Shown piece after piece: positions 27,977 to 36,095 of a stretch of 64,000 nt of DNA. The notes below the pieces were generated by a model, which searched no databases, had not been told where the DNA came from, and saw only the letters and a list, made by a program, of their open reading frames with translations. Numbering within the stretch: position 1 is the first letter of the stretch; each line of letters opens with the position of its first letter. The position numbers were made by a program, and so were the translations under genes. This stretch comes from Clostridia bacterium (GTDB lineage Bacteria; Bacillota_A; Clostridia; Christensenellales; UBA1242): the NCBI GenBank assembly GCA_028701635.1, contig JAQVQJ010000001.1, forward strand, positions 1 to 64,000, given 5' to 3'.

Positions 27977-29455
27977 TTACAGATATACTACACTGTCGCC
28001 TGGGGTGAAGCGCTCGCCAAGACCCTTAACGATAATGACGTGGTAGTAAAGATCAGCACCAAACAGGTGATCAACAACTCCGTAACGAGTCATTAAACCA
28101 ACGCGTGGTGTGAAATCATTAGGACCAATTGTACGCTGCACCATTACAGGGATGTAAGGGCAATATACAATACCAGTGTCATAGTACTCAGATCCCTTAT
28201 AACCAAGAAGTGCGTACTCTAAACGTGTCGTGCGGCCTGTGTTTGGACGAACCCATGGCTGTTGCGACTCAGTACGTGTATCACGATAAATCGTAAAACG
28301 TCCTGCCAATGTACCAACTTTAGCAACACCGACTTGCTGTGTCGAAACGGTGCTATTGACTGGCATGAACTTGAACTCTGGCATCATCTCCATGATCGAG
28401 CAAACTGTTGGAGTTGCAATAATGAAGTTTGCAGCACCACGGCGGTTACGTACTGCAATACGGTTTGCTTCAATCAGTACTTTCTGATAGAAATCACGGT
28501 TTCTTTCACCGAGCCAACGACCATCAGCCGAAGCTGGCGACCATGTTGACCAACCACGTCCACGACCAGCATTTAACGCGATCTGAATCATACGCATGAC
28601 CATTTCACGATCAATTTCAGCCTGGACTTCATACGACATTGCGTTTGTTAACTCGTTGTCGATATCGATACCATTCATATTCTTGAGGTCTTGCTCAAGT
28701 TCAACAGACCACTTAGCTGCCAATCTACGAGTACCAGCCTCAACTGCTGTCTTCTCGAATTCAATTGTCATCTGTGGAATCTGACCCGTCATTTCGTAAT
28801 TTGCTAACCATTCTGCAACACCCTTATCTTCATCAAGGAATGTGAATTCAGCTTCTGCATCACCACCACTCAACTTAGCGGAAGATGTACCAGTATAGCC
28901 AGTGTTCAAATAGTTGTATCCAACTTCCTGTCCGTCAGCGCCTTGCTGTAAAGGACCACGATAACGAGGAGATGTTACGTTCGCATCATATGTACGATGT
29001 GAAGGATCTTGCCAATCCAAATTTTCTCCCTCATAACGGTAGCGGAGTGCAAATGCCAAACCAACTGGGCCGCTCATTGGCTGTACACCAACGATTTCGT
29101 TCGTAATAAGTTCAGGGAACGTACGACGAATCATAGGGATTAATACCTTAGGCAAGCGAGCATCACCTGTCGCATAAAAGTCTTGATTACCAACGGAACC
29201 ACCGTTAGTACCGAAGCTACCACCAGCACCACCATAACCAAACATGTTACCAGGGCCACCGGCGACGTTAGCTTCATTTATACACCATCTTTCTTGGTTT
29301 TCAAGAATGATAGCTGTATTCAAACGTGTGTGTTCATCTTCAATCGGAGCAACAGTCTTAGAGGTATACTCCAGAACTGGCTTCCATTTCGCTATAAGCT
29401 GATCAGCTGTACCAGGATTGATATATGCTGTTCCAGCGGGAATTTTAGTACTCAT
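27977..29455 (-). CDS. Major capsid protein, gp23-like
   Basis: 492 residues (T4 gp23 is 521). The N-terminal 60 residues mirror the gp23 propeptide: QLIAKWKPVLE, IILENQERW and then INE (59-61) followed by ANVAGG, corresponding to the LTE/AEIGG cleavage site of gp23. The HK97-like body follows, with a Gly-rich region (65-90) and a C-terminal segment VLYYHVIIVKGL-like ending. Hand counts of sample lines give roughly 40-45 percent GC, clearly above the neighbouring cassette, as expected for optimised codons in a very highly expressed gene. The ribosome site is AGGAG. Scaffold, protease and portal genes are nearby. Confidence 0.93.
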   Translation of the reverse strand: MSTKIPAGTAYINPGTADQLIAKWKPVLEYTSKTVAPIEDEHTRLNTAIILENQERWCINEANVAGGPGNMFGYGGAGGSFGTNGGSVGNQDFYATGDARLPKVLIPMIRRTFPELITNEIVGVQPMSGPVGLAFALRYRYEGENLDWQDPSHRTYDANVTSPRYRGPLQQGADGQEVGYNYLNTGYTGTSSAKLSGGDAEAEFTFLDEDKGVAEWLANYEMTGQIPQMTIEFEKTAVEAGTRRLAAKWSVELEQDLKNMNGIDIDNELTNAMSYEVQAEIDREMVMRMIQIALNAGRGRGWSTWSPASADGRWLGERNRDFYQKVLIEANRIAVRNRRGAANFIIATPTVCSIMEMMPEFKFMPVNSTVSTQQVGVAKVGTLAGRFTIYRDTRTESQQPWVRPNTGRTTRLEYALLGYKGSEYYDTGIVYCPYIPVMVQRTIGPNDFTPRVGLMTRYGVVDHLFGADLYYHVIIVKGLGERFTPGDSVVYL

Positions 29456-29497
29456 TTATGTATCTCCTAAAATGCTAAAAGAGTTTCCTCTTTATAA

Positions 29498-30424
29498 TTA
29501 ATTTTTTACTTGGAAACGATCTTGGCGTTTCATAATATCGAGATATCCGCCGACTCCCTCTCCTTCCGAGGTAGAAGAACTTTCTACGATAGGTTGTTTA
29601 TCCACACGTGATGGCGTATCAACCTTTTCTCTAATAGTTTTCGTAGCCTTAGTTGCACGCTCAGTAACAAGCGTTTTCTGCTCTTCTTCGTCTTTATCGA
29701 ACATCTTAACTACATAGTCAAAATTTTCATTAATATACTCAGGATCCTTGTCTTTTAGCATCCTCATTACATACTGTCTCTTCTCCTTAGGCAAGTTAGC
29801 GGTATTTTTTTCAAGCACCAATTCAGCCGAACGGGTTTTAAGCGTTTGGGTGATTTGAATGTTTTGTTTAATAGCCTCATTTAATTCTTGCTTTAAGGAA
29901 TCAATTGTTTTACGTCCATCAGCGACAGCTTCTTTAATAGTATCATTTATAAAGCCATCATCAAGCGCTATAATCTGTTTTAACTGATCGATCATTTTCT
30001 GTGCACGTTTATTTTCTACGGCCTCTTTTAATTCATCGTGCGGAATAGTCTTTTCAATATATAATTCTATATAATTAGAAAGTTGAGACAGAAGATTTTC
30101 TTTAAACTCAGCAGCATCCTCTTTTAACATCTTTTCATTTTTCATGATCAATGCTTGAAGTTTTTCAGTATGATCATTATCAATCTTTTCTAAAACCGCT
30201 ACTAGCTTTTGAGTATGATCAGCATCAATGGCTTCTAATAATTGTTCTAGCTTTGTAGAATGTTCTTCATCTAACTTCAATAATGCATCCTTCACTTCAA
30301 TATCAGTTCGCTCAGATGCTGCATTATTTACAGCGTCCCAGAAAGCTTCAGTAAGCATTTTCTTGGAGTCTTCGGTTAAGACATCGGCGCCTATTTGATT
30401 AAGCACATCTTCTATTTTATTCAT
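29498..30424 (-). CDS. Prohead core scaffolding protein, gp22-like
   Basis: 308 residues, almost entirely helical and charged. About residues 45-95 contain a tandem helical repeat of the form (L)(D/E)xxHTxKLxxLLExI, copied three times. A long coiled coil follows up to residue 200. The acidic C-terminal third ends in a short YLDIMKRQDRF motif typical of gp22-type C-termini that bind the shell protein. It lies directly before the capsid gene and after the protease, as in T4. The N-terminus has an LTE (16-18) site fitting gp21-type cleavage. The ATG overlaps the stop of the 55-residue gene. Confidence 0.88.
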   Translation of the reverse strand: MNKIEDVLNQIGADVLTEDSKKMLTEAFWDAVNNAASERTDIEVKDALLKLDEEHSTKLEQLLEAIDADHTQKLVAVLEKIDNDHTEKLQALIMKNEKMLKEDAAEFKENLLSQLSNYIELYIEKTIPHDELKEAVENKRAQKMIDQLKQIIALDDGFINDTIKEAVADGRKTIDSLKQELNEAIKQNIQITQTLKTRSAELVLEKNTANLPKEKRQYVMRMLKDKDPEYINENFDYVVKMFDKDEEEQKTLVTERATKATKTIREKVDTPSRVDKQPIVESSSTSEGEGVGGYLDIMKRQDRFQVKN

Positions 30425-30591
30425 TATGGATTCTCCTCTAAAATATTAGCCACTTTAGCTTTCATTTTTTCTCTTACTGCTGCAGTGAGATTTGCATTAG
30501 CCTTTGCATACTCTTTATTAATAATACTGTTAACAAATTCACGCAAATACGTACGTGATTTATCTGATTCGTTAATCTTTCTTGTAGACAT
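30424..30591 (-). CDS. Small prohead-core-position protein, 55 residues
   Basis: Found by hand in the gap between the protease and scaffold genes. ATG at 30591 has AGGAG before it, and 55 codons follow to a TAA overlapping the scaffold ATG (TAATG). The protein, starting MSTRKINESDKSR, is a basic, Ala-rich helix. T4 has two small prohead core genes (67 and 68) in this cluster, though placed before gene 21. A core or packaging role is plausible but the family is not recognisable. Confidence 0.7.
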   Translation of the reverse strand: MSTRKINESDKSRTYLREFVNSIINKEYAKANANLTAAVREKMKAKVANILEENP

Positions 30592-30609
30592 AATGCTCCT
30601 CATTTTAAA

Positions 30610-30617
30610 TATTTATA
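30610..30617 (-). promoter_or_regulatory. Candidate T4-type late promoter, TATAAATA
   Basis: Exact minus-strand TATAAATA about 20 bases before the 55-residue gene, which heads the scaffold and capsid genes. It lies in the short spacer after the protease gene and could give a strong extra start for scaffold and capsid mRNA. Confidence 0.5.
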
Positions 30618-30626
30618 TATTTACAA

Positions 30627-31316
30627 TTATTTTTTTGTTGAATTTTTAAGAGATGTGATGAATTTCAAAATATGTTCTTCAAGAACCTCTTTTCGAATAT
30701 TTGAATTTTTAGGTAAATTATTCATACCTCTTTCAAATACATCATATGCCTCTTCAATCGTACCATCGGTATTAAGAATCCAATTCTTAGCTTCCATAAT
30801 ACCATTTACAAATGCAGTCGAAACGGACGGATCATGCACCACATCACAACATATTAAATGAAACCCTTGAACCGCGTGCGCATCTCCTTGTGGTAACAGT
30901 TTTCCAAGAGCGCGCGAAGAAATACCCAATTTAACATTATCCATTATTAAAGCACGAACTAATGATCCCATTGGAGTTGAAAGAATCTTTGATTTACCAA
31001 AAAACATATTTCCTTCTTGGCGTAATTCTGTTATAAGATGACATGCTCTTTCCGGGTTTACTTCTACTGATGCGGGATGGTTTAATTCGCCTAATGAACG
31101 ATTTTCTTTAATCATTTCAGAAGTATATCGATTTACTTCATGAACCATTTCATTTAAATTATATATACGACCGTTTTTATTTTTCTGTTCACTCATTAAA
31201 AAAGGGCCTTGGATAAAAAGAGTACTTGGTTCGGATTTATTTTTTTCTTCTACTATATACTGCAAATCGAATACGGGTTCTTCAACTAAAAGTTTTCTTT
31301 GTACTATATTGTTCAT
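30627..31316 (-). CDS. Prohead maturation protease, gp21-like
   Basis: 229 residues, T4 gp21 size (212). Herpes-like serine protease fold. Seen are FIQGPFLMSEQKNKNGRIY, the catalytic-His segment GELNHP (His80) and the serine segment GISSRALG (Ser133/134). DVVHDPS follows, with a Thr/Ser-rich VSTAF tail. It cleaves scaffold, capsid propeptide and internal proteins after (I/L)-x-E. The cluster order gp4, gp21, gp22, gp23 supports the call. The ribosome site is AAGGAGA upstream of the ATG. Confidence 0.92.
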   Translation of the reverse strand: MNNIVQRKLLVEEPVFDLQYIVEEKNKSEPSTLFIQGPFLMSEQKNKNGRIYNLNEMVHEVNRYTSEMIKENRSLGELNHPASVEVNPERACHLITELRQEGNMFFGKSKILSTPMGSLVRALIMDNVKLGISSRALGKLLPQGDAHAVQGFHLICCDVVHDPSVSTAFVNGIMEAKNWILNTDGTIEEAYDVFERGMNNLPKNSNIRKEVLEEHILKFITSLKNSTKK

Positions 31317-31357
31317 ATATCTCCTTATTCCTTTAATAATTCGTTATAATTATTTAT

Positions 31358-31801
31358 CTATTTTAAATCTTTTTCAGTGAGAATAACAAATTTAAATCCA
31401 TTTTTTTGACACCAGTTTCGTGCACTTTCCCATTTGCTTGAATTAACCGCCCATGTTATTTGTTCATATAATATATTTTTTTTACTTTTACGTATACCTT
31501 GTGTAGGAGGTTTAGTTTGTTTCTCTGGTTTTATTTCTACGAGAAATTTTTTATTACCTTCATCTGTTTTTAATATTAATACATTGTCTACAAAATATCT
31601 ATGCATTCGACCATCTTTAGGACTTAAATAGGGTATTACAACAGACTCGCTTCCCCATTGTAATACCCTTTCATTTCGATCACACCATCTAAAAAAATTT
31701 AATTCTAATCCAGATCTATAAACAATAGGACGCGTTCCTCTATATTTTTGTTCATTTTGTGGATTAAATAATCCTTTTGAAACATATTCAAAACCACTCA
31801 T
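31358..31801 (-). CDS. Head completion nuclease, gp4-like
   Basis: 147 residues (T4 gp4 is 150). Matching pattern: FNPQNEQKYRG, VYRSGLELNFFRWCD, IPYLSPKDGRMHRYFVDN and LVEIKPEKQTKPP. D72 with E89 and K91 forms the PD-(D/E)xK nuclease triad, with a conserved E33. Gp4 (50/65 family) is needed to finish the filled head before the neck joins. It overlaps the acidic upstream gene by 4 bases. Confidence 0.9.
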   Translation of the reverse strand: MSGFEYVSKGLFNPQNEQKYRGTRPIVYRSGLELNFFRWCDRNERVLQWGSESVVIPYLSPKDGRMHRYFVDNVLILKTDEGNKKFLVEIKPEKQTKPPTQGIRKSKKNILYEQITWAVNSSKWESARNWCQKNGFKFVILTEKDLK

Positions 31802-32487
31802 TTTGTTTCTTTAAACATAGACATATATGCATCCATTAAAGATGCCTGATCATTGCGACGAGATTCGCTTATAATCTTATCATTTTTAAGAGATCCATCA
31901 CTTTCATTATGTTTCTTCCATGCAGTAGCATATGCAATCTTTTTTGATTCCTTCTCACCTTTACCTGACTTCTTAGCAGACTTTTTAATATGTTTTACCA
32001 TACGTTCCATTTTCTTTCCTGGAGGTGCCTTTTCTTCTAATTTATCATCGTCGTCGTCTTCGCCAGAATCGTCTTCGTCAGTATCACCCGCGGCTTGTTC
32101 ACCCGCTTCAAAGGCATCGCTTTCTTCTTCTTCATGCTCTGGTGTTTCGTCTTCTTCGCCTTCGTTTTCTTCTTCGGACATACCAGACATAAAATCAGAC
32201 ATACCACCAGTAAGGTCACCGCCTATAGCAATTCCAATTTCTGTTGTATTCCCCTTTACTCCAAGTTCTTGCATCACCTTTCCTTTTAGATTATCAAGAG
32301 CATTTTGAACTATATCTTGAATATTTTCTCCGAAAGATCCATCGCTTTTATCAAGGGCTTCTTCAATACTTTCTGCTGCAAACTGGTCAAACAAATCAAC
32401 TAATATTTTATTATATTGTCTTTGTAATTTTTTGATCTTGTTTGTAGTAGATCCCTTAGTTCCTTTTAATTCCTTTTCGTTTTGCAT
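31798..32487 (-). CDS. Acidic, Asp/Glu-rich virion-associated protein, unknown
   Basis: 229 residues from the start at 32487, where AGGAG precedes the ATG with ideal spacing. The longer frame from 32514 has no ribosome site and begins at the stop of the upstream gene. Residues 1-75 are helical, about 80-150 are almost pure Asp/Glu/Ser, and about 150-185 are basic with a KKIAYATAWKKHN motif seen in several phage proteins. A charged middle like this suggests a scaffold- or DNA-binding role inside the head. It sits between the neck gene and gp4-like. Confidence 0.75.
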   Translation of the reverse strand: MQNEKELKGTKGSTTNKIKKLQRQYNKILVDLFDQFAAESIEEALDKSDGSFGENIQDIVQNALDNLKGKVMQELGVKGNTTEIGIAIGGDLTGGMSDFMSGMSEEENEGEEDETPEHEEEESDAFEAGEQAAGDTDEDDSGEDDDDDKLEEKAPPGKKMERMVKHIKKSAKKSGKGEKESKKIAYATAWKKHNESDGSLKNDKIISESRRNDQASLMDAYMSMFKETK

Positions 32488-32514
32488 ATTGTTGCTCCTA
32501 TCATTATTTATCAT

Positions 32515-33849
32515 TTAACCGAGGAAAAATCTCGCCGGAGTTACTTCTCCATAACCGTTCATTAATTCCTTTTCAAGTTCTTCTTTTTCTTTTAATCCTT
32601 GTGATAACAGATCATTATAATTAATAGTACCACCACCAAATAGTTGCATGGCTTGATATTTACCTCTTATATTACCTATAGATATTTTAGTTAAAGCCAA
32701 TACATAAGCCTCAACCCAACGTTCCATTATTAAATCCGCTATAGGCTTTTCTACCCAACATCCAACAACGCCATAATACGCTGAATTGCTGTTTGGCGCG
32801 GGAATAATTCTCATAGTCTGTGTCCTGTTATTAAAATCGACATATGGAATCTGTGCTAATACCTTTTCGCGAAGTTCAAGCCATCCCTTTAAACATTCCC
32901 ATGTTACTAAATCAAAACCCGCATTACCTAACATATAGCTAAAATATGTTTGTTGCGCCATTGCTTGTTCTAGAGTAAATAAAGAATTGATACCGGTAGA
33001 TTCACCTTGTTGAAATGAAAATATGCCTATCACTTTACGATATGATCCTAAATCATAATCCCAGCTTGGAATAGCGCCTGTTGCATATGCTTCTCTTAAA
33101 GTAGGTGTAATTGAAAATAACGTATCTATTTGTAATCCAGGTTCTCTATATAATTGAGAACTAAATACTAAAAATTCTTCGGTGTATCCTGCATATTTTG
33201 TATACCATTCTAATGCTTTATCAATATAATCAACCATTTGTGTATCTTCACAAACCTCTAAAGTAACGAAAGGATGGCCTAATTGATATTTAACGCGATT
33301 AATAAGATTTTCATACGTTTTTATTTTATTATTTAAATTAGTACTAGGCCTATTAGCCGGTGATATATTTTGTACTGGTTTTACAAACTTTGTGTTTATT
33401 TTAATACTGCTCATAGGAACAGTAGTTACAAACGGAAACTCGGTAGAATATTCAAATAAAGGTATGCCGTATGCCTTATTATTAACCTCGACGGCAACAT
33501 ACAGTCCGTGTGATGTCAATTGAGATACGATAGTGGGAGTATCTACCTTCACAACATATTGTGGATTGCCATTATCGATTTTAAATAACGGAAACGCAAA
33601 TGCGCTATTATTTACATAAGTAGCAACACCCGCACCATAGCTTGTACCGTTTTGCATTAGAGTTGCATTTGATACACTAAAATCAAGTTTAAGTAAATCA
33701 GCAAAATCCAAACTTGGTGTTGAGTATGAAAATTGATAAAGGGGTAATCCAACATTTTTATTATTAATGTTTACTACCAAATAATCAAGTGTACTAGTTA
33801 CACCAGTTACTATTGTACTGCTTGCGCAATAAATTAAATTGTCAGCCAT
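32515..33849 (-). CDS. Neck/connector protein, gp13-like, with N-terminal repeat domain
   Basis: 444 residues. From about residue 170 the pattern fits the T4-like gp13 head-neck connector: a YQLGHPFVTLEV segment, QMVDYIDKALEWYTKYAGYTEE, and later IGIFSFQQGE, LGNAGFDLVTWE and a C-terminal helical WVEAYVLALTKISIGNIRGKY. Residues 1-155 are an extra domain with three degenerate copies of a VNNKxxGxPLF motif (about 30, 79 and 120). T4 gp13 has 309 residues, so the added part explains the extra length. Gp13 joins the portal to the tail after packaging. Moderate confidence in the family; the repeats are directly visible. Confidence 0.65.
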   Translation of the reverse strand: MADNLIYCASSTIVTGVTSTLDYLVVNINNKNVGLPLYQFSYSTPSLDFADLLKLDFSVSNATLMQNGTSYGAGVATYVNNSAFAFPLFKIDNGNPQYVVKVDTPTIVSQLTSHGLYVAVEVNNKAYGIPLFEYSTEFPFVTTVPMSSIKINTKFVKPVQNISPANRPSTNLNNKIKTYENLINRVKYQLGHPFVTLEVCEDTQMVDYIDKALEWYTKYAGYTEEFLVFSSQLYREPGLQIDTLFSITPTLREAYATGAIPSWDYDLGSYRKVIGIFSFQQGESTGINSLFTLEQAMAQQTYFSYMLGNAGFDLVTWECLKGWLELREKVLAQIPYVDFNNRTQTMRIIPAPNSNSAYYGVVGCWVEKPIADLIMERWVEAYVLALTKISIGNIRGKYQAMQLFGGGTINYNDLLSQGLKEKEELEKELMNGYGEVTPARFFLG

Positions 33850-33904
33850 CTTATCTCCTTAATTATATTTATCATTACTTCTATATTACTTCCGTATCAA
33901 AATA

Positions 33905-36094
33905 TTATTTATACGCTGCCGGTATAATTGCATAATCGCTTAAATTAGTACAATTATAAAAAGTTCTGTATGAGCTAAATGTTGAGTTTGTTCCAACTGT
34001 ATAAGACCCCGATTTAATCAAATTTACAAATCTCATACCTTCACCAGTTAAATTATAACAGTTTGAAAACATTTCTCTACTATTCGTAAGTTTAATAAAT
34101 CCAGCATTCGTATTTGAAAAAATACTTTCAACAGTACAAGTTAAACCAGTACAATTTTGAAACATGCTTGCCATGCTTGAAATATTTGTACAATTACTCA
34201 AATCAGGAGCAGTTGTTAAAGTTTCACAACCAACAAACATTGATGGTGCCAAATTTAACGTTATTGCTGTTGACAAATCAGGAGGAGATGCAAGTTTTGC
34301 ACAACCAAAAAACATATTTGCTGCTGTCGTTACTCTGCTCCAAGAGCCGAAAACTGGAGGATCAACTAATGATGTACATTGATAAAAGGAGTTACCAAGG
34401 TCTGTAATTCTATTTAAAAGATTTAGACTTGTTGTATTTGTTAAAGCAGAACATTGATAAAATGTTGCTGAAAATGAAGTTATATTTGTAGCCTCTGTAA
34501 AAAGAGGAGCATCTGTTAATTTATAACATTTGAAAAATGTATTCATCATGTTTACAAGATTAGGAAGATTAAAAAATGTTGGTGGAGATGTCATAGTAGT
34601 ACATTCGTTATATGTATCTAAAAGAGAAGTTAAGCTTGTTAAATTAGAAAGCATATTCCCTGATTGAATTTTGTAACAATATTGATAACAAGATTCCATT
34701 GTTGTAAGTTTTGTTAAACTGACAATATCAGGAATATTTGTTAAATTCCCAGAATTATAAGCAGAGAATTCTTCTAATGTTGTTAAGTTAGTAAAAATAT
34801 TCATGTCTGGCAAATATTTTAACTTGTTACAATTATAAAACGTTCTATATCCAGAAGCAAGAGATGGAAGATTAGAAAGAGCAGGCGGTATTTCTAAATT
34901 TGAACAAAAAGAAAATGTTGATGCTAATGTGGTTAAATTAGGATTATCAGCAATACATTCAGCATTCGTCAATCCAGTACATGATGAAAAAGCAGTATGC
35001 ATTGTTGTTAAATAAGGCTTATTAGTTATACATGGAACTGTTTTTATGCCAGTGCATCCATAAAAAGCAAGCTGTAATGTTGAGAGTCCCGGAAGGTCTA
35101 AAACACTATCAATATTCGTTAAACCAGTACATCCATAAAATGCAGTGTTTAAATCTATTTGATTCGTAATATTAAAAAACCTAGGAGTATTTTTCAAACT
35201 TGTACAGTTTCCAAATGTCGTATTTAGCAATACAAGACTTGGAGTATTGGAAAAAACAATAGGGTCTTTCAATAAGGTACACCCATAAAACGCATTATCT
35301 AAACTTTTTAAGTCAAGCATATTTTCAAAAACAGGAGCATTTGTAATTTTATTACAGTTGTAAAAAGCATAATTCATTGTTTGAATTGCTGGTGCTTGTG
35401 TGTATTCTGGCGTATCTTCAAGAGCAGCACATCCATAAAAAGCATAGTTAAAGTTTGTTAATTGTGGTAAATTATAAAATACGGGAGCAGATGTTATTGC
35501 TGTACAATAAGCAAAAGCCGAGATCATTGTTTTAAGACTCGTTAAATTTTCAAAACGTGGAACAGATTTTATACGAGTACTCGAATAAAATAAATTGTTC
35601 AGATTTTCAACGGTTGAAGGAAATTGAAAGTTATCAAATTTTGAAAACTCTCTTGATTGAGAAGCAAAAGCTCCATGCATATTCGTAATAGCCGATGTTT
35701 TAAATAAGAAATTGCTAAGACTTCCTAAAAAGCCTTTTGGTGTTGTATTAGGAGAAGTGTATGGTAGAAATGATATGCGTTCAACTTTATTCCAATCCGC
35801 GATTACAATTTTAAAAATAGAAGTTGTGTTATTAAAAAAAGCAATTGGTGGAGTTTTGGTATATATGTTTGACCCATCACTACGCTCCCATTTAACTTGT
35901 GCATCTGTTAATGTAGCAGCTTGTACATAAGGTGGCGTCCAAGTCGCATTATAAGAATATATAGTAAAGCTCGGATCTTCGACAACTTCGACAGTTGTTA
36001 AAGTTCCCATCACATTAAATGGGCTACGAATGCTATACATGTTGCCAAAACTGGTTAATGTAAACAGAATAAAAAATGTAATGTATTTAATCAT
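33905..36094 (-). CDS. BspA-type leucine-rich-repeat protein with signal peptide
   Basis: 729 residues from ATG at 36094, which lies one base after the upstream stop; the longer frame starts at 36121. The start yields MIKYITFFILFTLTSFG, a clear Sec signal peptide. After about residue 100 it is made almost entirely of roughly 22-24 residue repeats of the form LT.....F..C..L...P.F.NL, the BspA-like LRR_5 type, running near to the C-terminus. Such proteins are bacterial surface adhesins. Here it lies between neck and fibre genes. It could be a secreted or lysis-linked protein, a virion adhesin, or acquired host cargo. Confidence 0.8.
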   Translation of the reverse strand: MIKYITFFILFTLTSFGNMYSIRSPFNVMGTLTTVEVVEDPSFTIYSYNATWTPPYVQAATLTDAQVKWERSDGSNIYTKTPPIAFFNNTTSIFKIVIADWNKVERISFLPYTSPNTTPKGFLGSLSNFLFKTSAITNMHGAFASQSREFSKFDNFQFPSTVENLNNLFYSSTRIKSVPRFENLTSLKTMISAFAYCTAITSAPVFYNLPQLTNFNYAFYGCAALEDTPEYTQAPAIQTMNYAFYNCNKITNAPVFENMLDLKSLDNAFYGCTLLKDPIVFSNTPSLVLLNTTFGNCTSLKNTPRFFNITNQIDLNTAFYGCTGLTNIDSVLDLPGLSTLQLAFYGCTGIKTVPCITNKPYLTTMHTAFSSCTGLTNAECIADNPNLTTLASTFSFCSNLEIPPALSNLPSLASGYRTFYNCNKLKYLPDMNIFTNLTTLEEFSAYNSGNLTNIPDIVSLTKLTTMESCYQYCYKIQSGNMLSNLTSLTSLLDTYNECTTMTSPPTFFNLPNLVNMMNTFFKCYKLTDAPLFTEATNITSFSATFYQCSALTNTTSLNLLNRITDLGNSFYQCTSLVDPPVFGSWSRVTTAANMFFGCAKLASPPDLSTAITLNLAPSMFVGCETLTTAPDLSNCTNISSMASMFQNCTGLTCTVESIFSNTNAGFIKLTNSREMFSNCYNLTGEGMRFVNLIKSGSYTVGTNSTFSSYRTFYNCTNLSDYAIIPAAYK

Positions 36095-36095
36095 A

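Noticed and set aside
31853..32308. Plus-strand open frame (151 codons) opposite the acidic gene
   Set aside because: It mirrors the Asp/Glu-rich codons of the minus-strand gene, giving a Ser-rich reading, and lacks a ribosome site.
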